Shown: positions 42,239-53,965, numbered from the stretch's first letter. The stretch is DNA of 64,000 nucleotides from Byssochlamys sp. IMV 00236 (GCA_001931875.2 MSJH02000827.1:1-64000), one strand, 5' to 3'. Translations and numbers: made by a program. The notes: generated by a model not told the origin, from the sequence alone.

Positions 42239-43747
42239 TAATATTTTTATTAAAAATAAATATACTATTAAAAATAATATTAAAAATTTTTTAATCTTTA
42301 TATAGTTTAAAGCAGGCTATAAGAGATTAAAATTAAACCTATATAGAAATATTCTAGAAAATAGATTTTATATAGATTAATATTAATCTATACTTATTAT
42401 AGTATTTAAAGAAAGAGATTTTATTTCTAATATATATTAATAATATCTTAATTAGTATAAAATAAATAAAGAGTATTTACTAGTTTAAATAAGAGTTTAA
42501 ATTAGTATATAAGATAAAGGACTTAAAAAAAATAAAGAAGATTCTTAATATTTAAATTATTTAAAATAAGTAAAATTAAATATTAATAATAGACTAATCT
42601 TATTATATTAAAAAACTCTTATTATAATATAAAATAAATAAAGAAAAGATATATTTAGTTAGTATTCTATTAAATAGATATAATTTTTTAAAATTATTTA
42701 GCTCTTAAGATAAAAGAATAAATTAAAAAGAGTATTAAAGAATTATTAATAGTTTAATTTACTTAATAATTTTAATAAGACTAGATATTATATTTATAAT
42801 AAATAGATTAAGTTAATATCTATTAAATTTATTTAAAAGATACTTTAAAATATTAAAGTTTTTTATAAAATACCTATAATTAATTATATATCTAAGTCTT
42901 AAGTTTAATATAAACTAAGATTAGTAATTTATTAAGTATTTAAATTTAGATTATATAATAAATAAGACTAATTAAATATTAATCTTAGAGAATATTTTTA
43001 TTTTAATTAGTAGCTTAATAAGCTAATTAAATAAAAAATAAAAGTTTGTTATAATTTTAACTATAAAGGCTAAATATATAGCTATATATTAAGCTATAAA
43101 ATAGTTCTAATAATTAGCCCTTTTTTTAAGAGATATAAAATATAGATATTATATTAGTTTAAATAAATTTAAGCTAATAATAAGAAAAGAGTAAGCTTTT
43201 ATTATTAGTTCTCTAGTTAAAATTTATAGAGATAATTAAGTATTATTATTATTAATTAGAGATACTTATATCTATAAAAGATTAAAGCATATTAATATTA
43301 TATATTATTATATATATAATTTATACTAAAGAAATAGAATTAATATTAAGTTTATTAAAATATAGAATATAATAATAAATAATTTTACTAAATTATTATT
43401 AAAGGTAAACTTCTTAAGATTTTTAAATTAATTAAGATTAACTAACTTAATAAGTTTAGACTAAAAAAGAATATTATAAAATAGCAGTTAAAACTAGTAA
43501 TTTTTAATATAATAAAGATTTTACTTTAAAAAAGTTTTTAATAATAATTTTACTTTAATAAAATTAAGCAGTTTAAAAAAACTATTTCTTAAGCTTTATA
43601 TAAAAATTTATTGCCTTAATTAAGAAAATATAGATATATATTTTACATCTACTATATACGCTAATACTCTTTTTCTTAAAGTATTATTAGCTCTCTAAAA
43701 TAATTAAATAGTCTAGGAATTTTATTTAAACTTATTCTTTTTAACTA
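42239..43747 (+). mobile_element. Truncated family 1 copy: RT-RNase H plus LTR
   Basis: 42,239-43,471 repeats the 3' end of the neighbouring element (about 40,720-41,961), again with the LYGLKQA-type motif (42,288-42,330) and YVDN-type site (42,428-42,450), followed by an LTR at 43,472-43,747. The shared LTR at 41,962-42,238 makes a tandem of two 3' halves, as produced by unequal recombination or insertion of a 5'-truncated copy. Differences from the first copy are almost all toward A or T. Confidence 0.82.
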
Positions 43748-43748
43748 A

Positions 43749-44018
43749 TATTATAAAATAATAGTTAAGACTAATAAGTTTTAATATAATAAAGATTTTA
43801 TTTTAAAAAAGTCTTTAATAATAATTTTATTTTAGAGAAATTAAGTAGCTTAAAGAAATTACTTCTTAAGCTTTATATAAAATTTATTACTTTAATTAAA
43901 AAAAATATAAATATACTTTTTATATTTACTATATACGCTAATACTCTTTTTCTTTAAGTATTATTAGCTCTTTAAGCTATTAGATTAATCTAGGAAATTT
44001 TATTTAAACCTATTCTTA
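43749..44018 (+). repeat. Lone family 1 LTR, 3' end truncated
   Basis: One base after the previous LTR a further LTR begins with the same tattataaaataat start. It stops at tattctta, short of the usual ttaacta end, where the inverted internal fragment begins. Direct LTR-LTR adjacency suggests recombination or nested insertion at an LTR end. Confidence 0.75.
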
Positions 44019-46236
44019 ATAAATATATTTATTTTTAGACTCTAGTACTTAACTATATATATCTATATAAATAAATTTAAAGATATTAGCCTTTTATATA
44101 TTAGTAATCTTTTTCTTATTTCTAATATTAACTATAGTATATATTATATATTAATAATTTATTATTACTTTAATAGGCTTTTTTAATATAGTTAAATTAT
44201 ATAAATTTTTAATCTTTTTAAGTTTAAAATAGCTAATTCTCTTATATTATAATTAATACTTTTTCTAGATTTTATTTTAATAAAATTCTTTTTTCTTCTT
44301 AATTTTATTTTAATAATATTCTTTTTCTTAATCTATAATTATAATATTAAGAGTATCTTTAATAAAGAATAATATAATAAATATATATTATAACTTAAAT
44401 ATTTAATCTAAAAAAACTCTTTTAATAATATAAACTCTATATTTAATAATATCTTAAATTATAACTTTATCTAACTTATTTAATATAGATATTATTCTTT
44501 TATTAAAATATCTATATATATTTAATTATTAGCAGAATATCTTAATTAATAAGAGATTTACCTTAAGATTTAATATAAGTAATATATTTTTTAAGTCTAA
44601 TACTTTCTTATTTTTATCTTTTAAAATAGCTATCTCTATATATTTTAAATATAGAATCTCTTTATTTATATAAATATACTTTTATTAAATTTAAATTAGT
44701 AATTTTTTAAAATAATAATTTTTATTAATTATATATAAACTAATATTATTATCTATATATTATTAAGATAAATTCTTATTAATAATATCTTTTAAAAGAT
44801 AAGTAATTTTATATAAAACTTAATTATTAAAAGTAATTAAAGTTAAAGATTTTAATTAAGATTAACTTTTTTTAGAGTTTAAAATTTCTTCTACCTTATA
44901 TACTTTATATTTCTTATTTTTTAATCTCTTATTCTTTAGAAATTAAATCTCTTTATAGAGTTTAATAATTAAGTTTATTATCTTTTTATCTTAGATAATA
45001 AGACTATTAAATATTTATTTAAAAGATTTCTTTCTTTATTTTTAATTATTTCTTATACTTTTCTAAATAATAAATAAAAATAAATAATCTTTAATATAGT
45101 AATCCTTTTTATAGATATAATATTTAATTAAGATTTATTTATTTTTAGTAAAAAATATAATAATTAACTTTATTTAAAGTTAAGCTTTTACTTCCTTTAA
45201 AATACTTAGGATTTTATCTATATTTAAGTTTATTTATATATTAATTGCTATTTTAATAGTAATATACTCTTTAAATAAGGTTAAGAGTAATTATTAAATC
45301 CTAGCTTTAAATTTAGTTAAAGAAAATATATTCTTATTATATATTTTAATTTTTTTCTCTATTAAATCTAGTTATTCTTAAATATTTAAAATTATTTATT
45401 TAAAGGTTATTTAAAATTATATATATTATTAAATAAACTAATATTTCTAAGTAAAAAGAGATTATTTATATTTTATTTATAATCCTTTCTATAGATCTTC
45501 TATATTAAATAAATTTATAAAGTTCTTCTAATTATTATTTAAGAGATATTTAATAATTTAATATTATATAATTATATTAGTCTTTCTAAATATCTTTTTA
45601 TCTTAGCTTTTTTTTTAAATAATTTAATAATATCTTAATAATTCTTATTAAGGAGCTATTTTTTTATATATAAAAACTATATTTTATATTTTTCTTTTAA
45701 AAAAATAAAAATTAGTTTTTCTCTTTTATTATTTTTATCTTTTATTAAAGATATAATAATAATAAATTAATCTTTTAATCTTTAATAAGATTTAACTCTT
45801 ATTAGATTTAATATTTAATATAGTATTAAAGTAGTTTTATTATAGGTTTTTTTATATAAAAATAGCTTATTATTATTAGTTTAAACTTAAATATTTAAAA
45901 TAAAATAGTTTTTACTATATAGCTATTTTTTCTAAGTTATTATAAACCTAAGCTTATAATTAATTAAATAGAATAAGTTTAAATAAAATTCCCTAGACTA
46001 ATTTAATAGCTTAAAGAGCTAATAATACTTAGAGAAAAAGAGTATTAGTATATATATTAAATACTAAATATATATTTATATTTTCTTAATTAAGGTAATA
46101 GATTTTATATAAAGCTTAAGAAATAATTTCTTTAAACTGCTTAATTTTACTAAAGTAAAATTATCTCTAAAGATTTCTTTAAAGTAAAATCTTTATTATA
46201 TTAAAACCTGCTAATCTTAATTATTATTTTATAATA
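44019..46236 (-). mobile_element. Inverted family 1 fragment: 5' LTR, gag, start of integrase
   Basis: This is the reverse complement of the 5' part of the element at 36,645. 44,019-45,960 corresponds to roughly 36,828-39,120 and 45,961-46,236 is a full-length LTR (276 bp, ends by alignment with the other copies). It contains the same primer-binding block, read as cttataat at the LTR edge. The fragment is about 350 bp shorter than its counterpart, so it carries an internal deletion. Facing the forward copies, it gives the locus a large inverted repeat. Confidence 0.82.
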
Positions 46237-46698
46237 TTAATCTTTAATAAAATTTAACTCCTATTAAATTTAATATTTAATATAATATTAAAATAGTCTT
46301 ATTATAGATTCTCTTATATAAAGATAGCTTATTACTACTAGTTTAAACTTAAATATTTAAGATAAAATAATTTTTATTATATAGCTATTTCTCTTAAATT
46401 ACTATAAACTTAAGCTTATAATTAATTAAAAAAAATAAGTTTAAATAAAATTCCTGAGACTAATTTAATAGTTTAAAGAGCTAATAATATTTAAAGAGAA
46501 AGAGTATTAGTATATATTATAGACTTAAAGTATATATATATATATCTTTAATTAAGGTAATAGATTTTATATAAAGCTTAAGAAGTAATTTCTTTAAGCT
46601 ACTTAATTTTATTAAAGTAAAATTATTCCTAAAGATTTTCTTAAAGTAAAATCTTTATTATATTAAAACTTACTAGTTTTAATTATTATTTTATAATA
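46237..46698 (-). mobile_element. Second inverted family 1 fragment: LTR plus start of gag
   Basis: 46,237-46,422 is the reverse complement of the first 185 bp downstream of the family 1 LTR and 46,423-46,698 is another 276-bp LTR. With the neighbouring fragment it forms a tandem of two inverted 5' ends, mirroring the tandem of two forward 3' ends at 41,962-43,747. Confidence 0.8.
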
Positions 46699-46835
46699 AT
46701 TTTTTTATTTATAAAATCTTTTATTTCTTAATTAATTTTAAATATTATAAATAGTTAAAGATTTTATTAATAAATATCTTATTTTATTTTTTAATTCTTA
46801 AAGCTAGCTTTAAGTTAAAATAATATTATTTTAGT

Positions 46836-46847
46836 GCCTCTAGAGGC
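46836..46847. repeat. Perfect palindrome in family 2 5' LTR
   Basis: GCCTCTAGAGGC is a perfect 12-bp palindrome near the LTR start. The 3' LTR has GCCCCTAGGGGC at the same place (51,676-51,687), also perfect, so the two differ by one symmetric pair of changes. Confidence 0.7.
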
Positions 46848-46966
46848 TTTAGTAGTAGTTACCCGCGCTAGTAGCTAGCTTAATTAATAGAGTAATAGCT
46901 AGATAGATTAATTTAGCTCCCCTTTAAATAGCTTCTTTAATTAAGTATTTTCGTTAGCTTTAAGAG

Positions 46967-46978
46967 ATTATAAGCCTA
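46967..46978 (+). other. Primer binding site, half-tRNA type (family 2)
   Basis: The sequence attataagccta follows the 5' LTR and is nearly the same as the family 1 site, although the LTRs are unrelated. It fits the same initiator tRNA-Met anticodon-arm match after RIP. Confidence 0.5.
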
Positions 46979-49900
46979 GCTTAGCCTTATTATTATTTTA
47001 AATAAATAAGCCAGATACCTTAAAGCTTTAATTCTTTAATTAAATAATACCTAGACAAGAAGTTAAACTAATAGATCTTTACCCCTAAACAGATTAATCC
47101 TTTAAGATAATAACTTTATCTCTAGTATTAACTCTCCTAATAGCTTTAGCAGTTACAATCTATTAAAAATTAAAGCTGCTAAAAACTATATAGGATAAAA
47201 TACTTATAGTAGCTAAATATTTAATTAATAACAGCAACTTTAATAACTAACTCTAGCTAGTTAAAGAAGTTCTTAGAACTATAGACTATAAAGACCTAAT
47301 TAATATATTTATTAGGAGACTTACGCTTTAAAATAAAGCTAAAGTCTATAAGATATAGAGGAAGCTTAGCTTAATAGTAAAGAGCTAGATTAGTAGTTAG
47401 ATAGACTATAAGCTAATTAAAACTATTAGAATTATACTTAATAAGCTAATTTATATAAATAAGTATATTAAAGCAATTAAGAAAGTTATTAACTATAGCT
47501 TAGCTTTAAGCAGACTCTTTATATTCTAGTAAGCTATTACTATAACTAGATCCTAATATAAAATAATTAAATAATATATTATTAAATTTAGAGATCGCAT
47601 AATAAAATTAAATAATATAAGCTTAACTCTCTCGCCTTTTAGTATAGTAATACTAATGCTTAAATAGCTTAAATTTAAAATATTAGCTTAAATTAACTCT
47701 TACTACATTAAGTAAGCTTAGTAAATTAAACCCCTAATAGATATAATAATAAAGGAGTTCTAGTAACTTAGCTTTAAAGCTATTAATTAAGCTAAATCTT
47801 ATAAGAGTATTTAAGTAATCTTAGCTATATCTGCAAATAAGACTCCTATTTAGGAGATAAGGCAGTTAAATAGACTATTAAAGGGTCTACCTCTAAGTAA
47901 AGACTCTCTTAACTTCGCTTATAAGATATATAAGAAAAAACTGTTCTTTAAAGGTAAATACAGATATTATTATATACTTAAATATAACTTCGCAGATTAC
48001 TATTACCTTAAGAAAGAAGTCCCTAATTAATAGCGCCTACTAAGAGGTATTTAGATTTTGCTAAACTAGAAGAAAGTTAATTCTAGTTTATAGAAATAAA
48101 ATAAAGAGAAAAAGAATTTTAGTAGCTTTATAGAAATAGTAGTTTTAGCAATACTTATTCTATTAACTAGCTAAATAGTAGACTTAGGAGTATATAAAAA
48201 TATATATAATAATAAGTCCTAGTTTATTAAATATAAAGACTTTACCCTTAAAGAAAAGTAATAATATAAATATAACTATACTAATAATATTCTAGGTAAA
48301 AGTAAAAGTAAAAGCATTATTAAACTAGATCTTAAGCTTAATAATAGTTATATAAATAGTATTCTTATTTATACCTTATATATACTAAAGTAAAAATACT
48401 ATTTATTCTCTATAATCTAAAATAAAACGCTATACAGAATATAGTATAACTCTTAAGATAACAGACTAGTAAATATAAATACTAATTAAGTTATTAGATA
48501 TATATATAAGAATAGAGATATTTTATAGCTTAAGCTTTATAGGTAAATTACCGCACTAGTAATATTACTAGAGCTTCTATACAGAAGAATAGATTATACT
48601 AGGGTTATAAAGCTTAAAGCTATTATTAAATTAAACCCTGCGGCCGTTTAACTTATTAAAGATATAGACTTCTATTATAAAGCATATTATATAATAAAAG
48701 TAAAGCGACTAATATCTAGAAACCCCTAACTTTATATATTATAACTAGCAGAATTCTTTTATATAAATACCTAGCCTATAAAGCTACTAGGAGTTTAAGG
48801 CTATATTAATTATCTTATTATTATAGATAGCGCTATAAAAATATAATTTATCTATATACTAAAATTAAAAGATAAAGCTTTAAAATATATAATTTCCTTT
48901 ACTAAAGAGATTAAGAATATCTTATTAATAGGCAGCTATTTATAATATTAGAAAATTAATAGCAGGAGAGAATTCTTAAATTTTAAATCTTAGGCTAAAG
49001 CTAAAAGACTAAAGGTTAAACTAATACCTCTATAAACCCCAGAGAGTAACGGCACTTTAAAACGCCATAGAAAATATCTTAACTTATTAGCTTATATAAT
49101 AATAATAGCTTTAAGACTTCTAGAGAACCTCTAGCTATTTATAATTAAGACTGCTATCTATATTGCGAATAAACTGCTATAGAAAGATAAGACTAAACCT
49201 CCTATTATAAAATAGAGGAGATATTTTAATATATTAAATAAAAATCTCTCTCTAAAATACTTATAGGTTTAGGGCTATTAAGCATATCTCTATATACTTA
49301 AAAAAGACAGAAAGCAAGCATTTAAAATAGTATCTCGCGCCTAAGTTAAATATCTAATTAGTTATAAAAGAGATAATAGCTATATTTATAAGGTCTAAAT
49401 CCTTAAAATAGGTAAGATTAAATACTCTAGAGATATTATATTTTTTAAAGATCTTAATAATCTATTAACTCTTATAACTATAAAAAATCCTATATTAAAA
49501 GATTTAGCGCTTACTATTAATAGAGTAAAAATACCTATTTTAAAATAGTATATTAAGAATTAACTATAAATAGTTAACCTAATCTATTAAATAGTTAAAG
49601 ATACTATTTAATAATATATTAAAACTCTATTACCTATACCTTAGATTAAATAATAGATTAAACAGTAACTATTAAAAATATAAGAGAATATAAATATTAT
49701 CTAACTTGCTATAGGCAACTTAAATACCTAAATAAATAAACTAGTTAATTAAGCTTTACCTAAAGATATCTTAACTTCCTTAGATTTATTATAAAAAAAT
49801 TTCTATAATACTAGTTCTATAAAGTATAAAAATACTAACTATATTAATTTAATTAGCTTATAGCTTATAGGAGAATTAATAAAGGAGATATTATAACTTA

Positions 49901-51806
49901 TATAAGATAAAAAGCTAGTTACTTAGCTAAGAGATAAGTAAGCTTATAATATTTAAATAACTTAAGTAAAGAAAGTAGTAAAGACTAAAGAGAGTAAATA
50001 ATATAGTATCTTAGCTCTAGCTCTATAACCTGTATAAGCTTATAAAGTTAAAATCCCCCGCACCTATAAATAAGCAGTTAAATCCTTATAAGCTAATAAC
50101 TAGCAATAAGCTATAGAGACTTAAATATAAAAGCTTAAAGTTAAGCAGACTTAATTACTAGTCCTCTATTTAAATAATAAAGATATTAAAATTCTACCGG
50201 GAAAATAAATATATAATATTAAGATTAATGCCGATAGCTTCTTAAAGGAATATAGAGCTAGATAAATAGTTTATAGTAACTTTTAACAAATTATTAAATA
50301 TAAATAATACTATAGCCTTATAGTAAGCGAGACAGCTATTAAAATATTCTTAACCCTTATTACTATATATAAGTTATATTAGATTTAATATAATATTATT
50401 ATAGCTTATTTAAACGCCTTATTAAATAATAAATAAATCTATATATAATAGCTAATAGAATTCGCTATAGGGAAATATTAAGTCTGCTTACTTTATTATA
50501 CTCTATATAAATTATAAGAATCTACTAACTTATAGAATATAATGCTTATAAATAAACTTTATAATATAGGTTTTATACTACTAGAAAAAGATCTATATAT
50601 TCTTATATTAAATAGAGAATAGTATATTATTATTTATATTAATAATATGCTTATAATAGTACTTATAAAAAAAGATATTAATATATTTATAATAATTTTA
50701 AGTAGTTGCTTTAATATAAAGATTCTCGGCAAACTCTTTAACTTCTTAAATTATAAGCTCGACAGAGATTAAAAACGGGGAATAATTACTATAAGCTAAA
50801 CTAGCTATATACTAGCTATTTTAGCTAACTTTAGCTTCTATAACGGTAAACTAATAAGAATTTAAGTCCCTATAATATTAATATATAGACTAAAGATTTT
50901 AGAGGAATTAACTAATAAGGATATTAAAATTAAATATTAAACCCTTATTAGAAAGTTAAGCTAGTTAGCAACTAAAATATAGCTAGATCTAGCCTAAGCT
51001 ATAAACTGCTTATAGCGAAAGATAAGTAATTTAAATAATAAAGATATTAAAGCAGTAAAATATTTACTATAATATATTTACTAAGCTCTTAACTATAATA
51101 TTAAACTAAGAGTAGATTTTAATATAAGTATTAAAGTTTATATAAATACTAGTTATTAAGATAACCTTAACGGGACTTTAACTAAAGCATTTATAATCCT
51201 ATATAAGAGGATACTTATTAGCTAGTCTAGCAAGAAGCAGTAAATAATAGCTCTATTAATAATAATTGCTAAATTCTGCGCATTAGATTCTATAGTAAAA
51301 GAAGCTATATTAATAAGAAAATTAGTTTACGCCCTAAGTCTTAAATAGAATCTAAAGATCCCTATACTTATCTAGATTAATGCAGTAAATACTACAATTT
51401 TAATTAGAAATAGGGGTTATAAACTAATTATTAAATAGCTAAATAATTACTATTTCTTTATTTAATCTATAGCAGCTAATAATATAATTAAACTGCAGAA
51501 AATTAATAGTAAAATAAACCCAGCAAATAGCCTAACAAAGCCGCTAAACTATATTAAATTTAAGGAATTTTAGGAGCTTATAAAGTTGAAGAAACTAGAC
51601 ATTTAAAGGGTTAAATAAATTACTTAATTAGACAATCAGGCTATTTGCCAGCACAGTTAAAGAGGGTATTTTAATGCCCCTAGGGGCTTTAGTAGTAGTC
51701 GCCCGCGCTAGCAGCTAGCTTAGTTAGCAGAGTAATAGCTAAATAGATTAGTTTAGCTCCCCCCTAGATAGCTTCCTTAATTAAGCATTTTTATTAGCTT
51801 CAAGAT

Positions 51807-52340
51807 ATTATAATAGTTAATCTTAATATTAATTATTTTATTCTATTTAATAATATTTATTTTAACTTATTTCTTAAGTCTATATATTAAGGACTTAGCT
51901 AGCTCTAGGTTATATAAACTAAATCCTTTAACTACTTAGCTAAAAAGACTATAATAATTACGCTTAAGCGTAGTTAAGCTAGTACTAAACTATATAGCCT
52001 AGTAATCGGGGTTCCCGGGGGTTTATAGGGTACTGCTAAGGCCTACGCCTTATACTATACTTTAATATATAGCTTAATCTAGATTTAAGCTCTTTAAGCT
52101 ATATTTTATTTACTAAGCCTATTTATAATAGCTTATTCTTAGCTTAAATTAGCTAAATAAAAATCTTATAGCTAGTTTTAATATTAATTACTTTACTTTA
52201 TTTATTTTAACTTACTCTTAAGCTTATACTTTAATATTAAGCTTTAAATATTAAATATTATTACTCTTTATTAAGAGAAATAACTATATAGAATATATAG
52301 CTAAAGACCTTATTACTATAGTTTAGCTTTCTTAGTTAGT
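51807..52340. other. AT-rich margin with palindromes
   Basis: This last part of the RIP block contains two symmetric sequences: TACGCTTAAGCGTA (51,958-51,971, perfect) and TAAGGCCTACGCCTTA (52,037-52,052, 6-bp arms). Between them lies a GC run, cggggttcccggggg. The mix of symmetric CpG-keeping sequences in AT-rich DNA resembles the island at 35,615-35,790. No gene is present. Confidence 0.5.
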
Positions 52341-52360
52341 ATAAACTGCTTCTAATCCCA

Positions 52361-52458
52361 GAAGGCGGTGAGTAAAATAAAACGGCAGAATCTAGGAAAA
52401 GGGGACGAGCCATTAGGGAGACCTCTACGAGCCGAGTATTTTACTCACTGCTTCCTTC
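52361..52458. repeat. Inverted repeat at the AT/GC boundary
   Basis: gaaggcggtgagtaaaata (52,361-52,379) pairs with a right arm (52,437-52,458) that reads tattttactcactgcttcc and continues ttc. The outer three to four positions are offset by a small indel. The 57-bp centre is GC-normal. It lies exactly where composition switches, about 150 bp upstream of the bZIP gene. It may be a small inverted-repeat element or a structured boundary. Confidence 0.6.
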
Positions 52459-52606
52459 AGACTGTATATTCGCGGCCGCATAGTTTACCATTGACCTAAG
52501 ACCGAGTTCTGCGGTCGCTTATTTTCAGCACCAGATCAGATATAATCTAGGAGGTACTAGATTCATACGGATACATTTCTAGAGCAGACGCGACGCTACG
52601 CTCGAG

Positions 52607-53749
52607 ATGTTATCTGCAGAGAAAAAGCGTTTGCGAGATAGGCGGGCCCAGCAGACCTTTCGCACCAAGAGAGTACAACAAATGATTAAGCTCAAGGAAC
52701 AGGTGGCGTATTGCGAACAACATCACGATGACCAAGGCACGCAACAACTTCTTCAGACGATCCAAAGCCTTAGGGAGCAAAATGCTGTTTTAATTCAGCG
52801 ACAGGAACGGCTACGGTCACTTATACTAGCATGGGATGACGACTACCCCGTCAATCTTCCTACGCGGAATTTTCCTGGTGTTGGACAGACCAGTCAGGAG
52901 GAGGTAATACAAGGAGCCCTGAATTACAGGGAGGAGAACTTACTAAGACCACCGGTCTCAGAGGATACTAATCCTGATTCGATGGGATCTATTAATGTCA
53001 ATGAACCCTCTGGTCTTCTCAACTCTACACCTATGTCCGCTTCAGCACCACCAGTGGCCCAATCGTCAGTATCTTCCCCGGCGGCTGTCCTTACATCGCC
53101 TATGCCGGGCCAGTGTCTACCATGGAAACTTCTCCCACTGAATGACGATGATTTCTCTTCTTCCGAGAGCATCTCCCTCCCTTGGTTCGCTTATCCGCAA
53201 CGCATCGCTTCATCTGCGGATTCCCCCTTGTCGCCTCTCGACTTTCTCTACGGCACCAGGGAGAATTTCTTATCTGATATGATCCATATGGTCATCCGCA
53301 GGCGGCCATTAAGGGATCCAGAGCGCCTCGCTATTGGCTGGACCGCGTATCATCTCACCAAATGGCTCTTCTCTCCTGGCCCTACCACGTACGCGAGGCT
53401 TCCAGAGTTCTCGAGACCAATTCTGGGACAGACGCAGATTCCGCATCCGATGGCTCTGGATTTCATTCCCTGGCCTAAGGTACGCCTGAATCTCATTCAG
53501 CGATGGCATGTCTATCGCGAGAGACGCGATGAGCTGTTCGGGATGTTAGCAATCTGTGTCAAGGTCCGCTGGCCATGGGGCGAGAATATCCTCGAAAGGA
53601 ACGAGCGCAATGAGCTTTGCATCCGACAAAGCTTCTACGACACGTTCATGAGTGAGAGCGGCTGGGGCCTTACTTCGGAATTTATCAATAAGTACCCTGA
53701 TCTTGTTGCTGGGGCTGACCTTGCATCTATCATTTATGAGGTAATATGA
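52607..53749 (+). CDS. bZIP transcription factor with DUF3425 domain
   Basis: Predicted nuclear transcription factor of 380 residues in one exon. The N-terminus has a basic region (residues 5-25, RDRRAQQTFR core) that fits the fungal bZIP pattern N-x7-R except that Asp11 stands where most bZIPs have Asn; Arg19 is kept. A coiled-coil/zipper segment follows (about 26-72, Leu/Gln/Glu rich), then a Ser/Pro-rich linker (110-210) and a C-terminal DUF3425-type domain (about 215-365) with the HPMALDFIPWP motif at 280-290. DUF3425 with a short N-terminal bZIP is an ascomycete architecture, often found near metabolite genes. An in-frame TAG lies 24-27 bases upstream of the ATG, so the start is firm. 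It converges with the transporter gene; a role as cluster regulator is inferred from position only. Confidence 0.88.
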   Translation: MLSAEKKRLRDRRAQQTFRTKRVQQMIKLKEQVAYCEQHHDDQGTQQLLQTIQSLREQNAVLIQRQERLRSLILAWDDDYPVNLPTRNFPGVGQTSQEEVIQGALNYREENLLRPPVSEDTNPDSMGSINVNEPSGLLNSTPMSASAPPVAQSSVSSPAAVLTSPMPGQCLPWKLLPLNDDDFSSSESISLPWFAYPQRIASSADSPLSPLDFLYGTRENFLSDMIHMVIRRRPLRDPERLAIGWTAYHLTKWLFSPGPTTYARLPEFSRPILGQTQIPHPMALDFIPWPKVRLNLIQRWHVYRERRDELFGMLAICVKVRWPWGENILERNERNELCIRQSFYDTFMSESGWGLTSEFINKYPDLVAGADLASIIYEVI

Positions 53750-53965
53750 AGAAGAGTTCGCTACAAGAGTTAATTGTCAGAAAGTTTCTTATCACAAATA
53801 TCCATTATCAGTATAAGTGTCCTATATGCAAGTCTATATTACGGTCTATATTCAGATTATGAGATTTGCTATACATACGACTTCTAACAGGTGGAGACAT
53901 GCTCTCAGTCATGACCCGGTGAGCGACTCAGCCACCAATGGCTTAACTACATGAAGCCCACTAAC

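Larger units (their letters stand above)
46827..51806 (+). mobile_element. Ty1/copia retrotransposon, family 2, two LTRs
   Basis: LTRs of about 140 bp (46,827-46,966 and 51,667-51,806, ends within a few bases) flank a 4.7-kb internal region; an agaggg purine tract precedes the 3' LTR. In order there are gag with a CCHC-spaced knuckle (47,959-48,000), integrase IIDSA region (48,811-48,862), integrase TPESNG (49,036-49,053), reverse transcriptase with ALYGL-type and YVDDM-type sites (50,340-50,660) and RNase H (51,134-51,330, including a SWSSKKQ-like string). This order is copia. It is less AT-saturated than family 1 but has many RIP-type stops. Target duplications could not be recognised. Confidence 0.87.
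1..52350. other. RIP-degenerated AT-rich block without intact genes
   Basis: This stretch has the signature of repeat-induced point mutation, the premeiotic C-to-T process of filamentous ascomycetes that mutates duplicated DNA mainly at CpA. In the first 180 bases there are only two CpA and no TpG, while TpA is abundant; surviving cytosines are in CpT, CpC and CpG. Glutamine and tryptophan codons have become stops, and loss of TpG removes nearly all ATG, GTG, TTG and CTG starts, so no frame is usefully open. The block is made of nested, mutated repeats (listed separately). It could be subtelomeric, pericentromeric or an interstitial AT isochore; the window does not decide. The right end is sharp, near 52,350. 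Confidence 0.93.

Noticed and set aside
53750..53965. Possible tRNA in the bZIP-transporter gap
   Set aside because: No cloverleaf arms or B-box sequence can be drawn.
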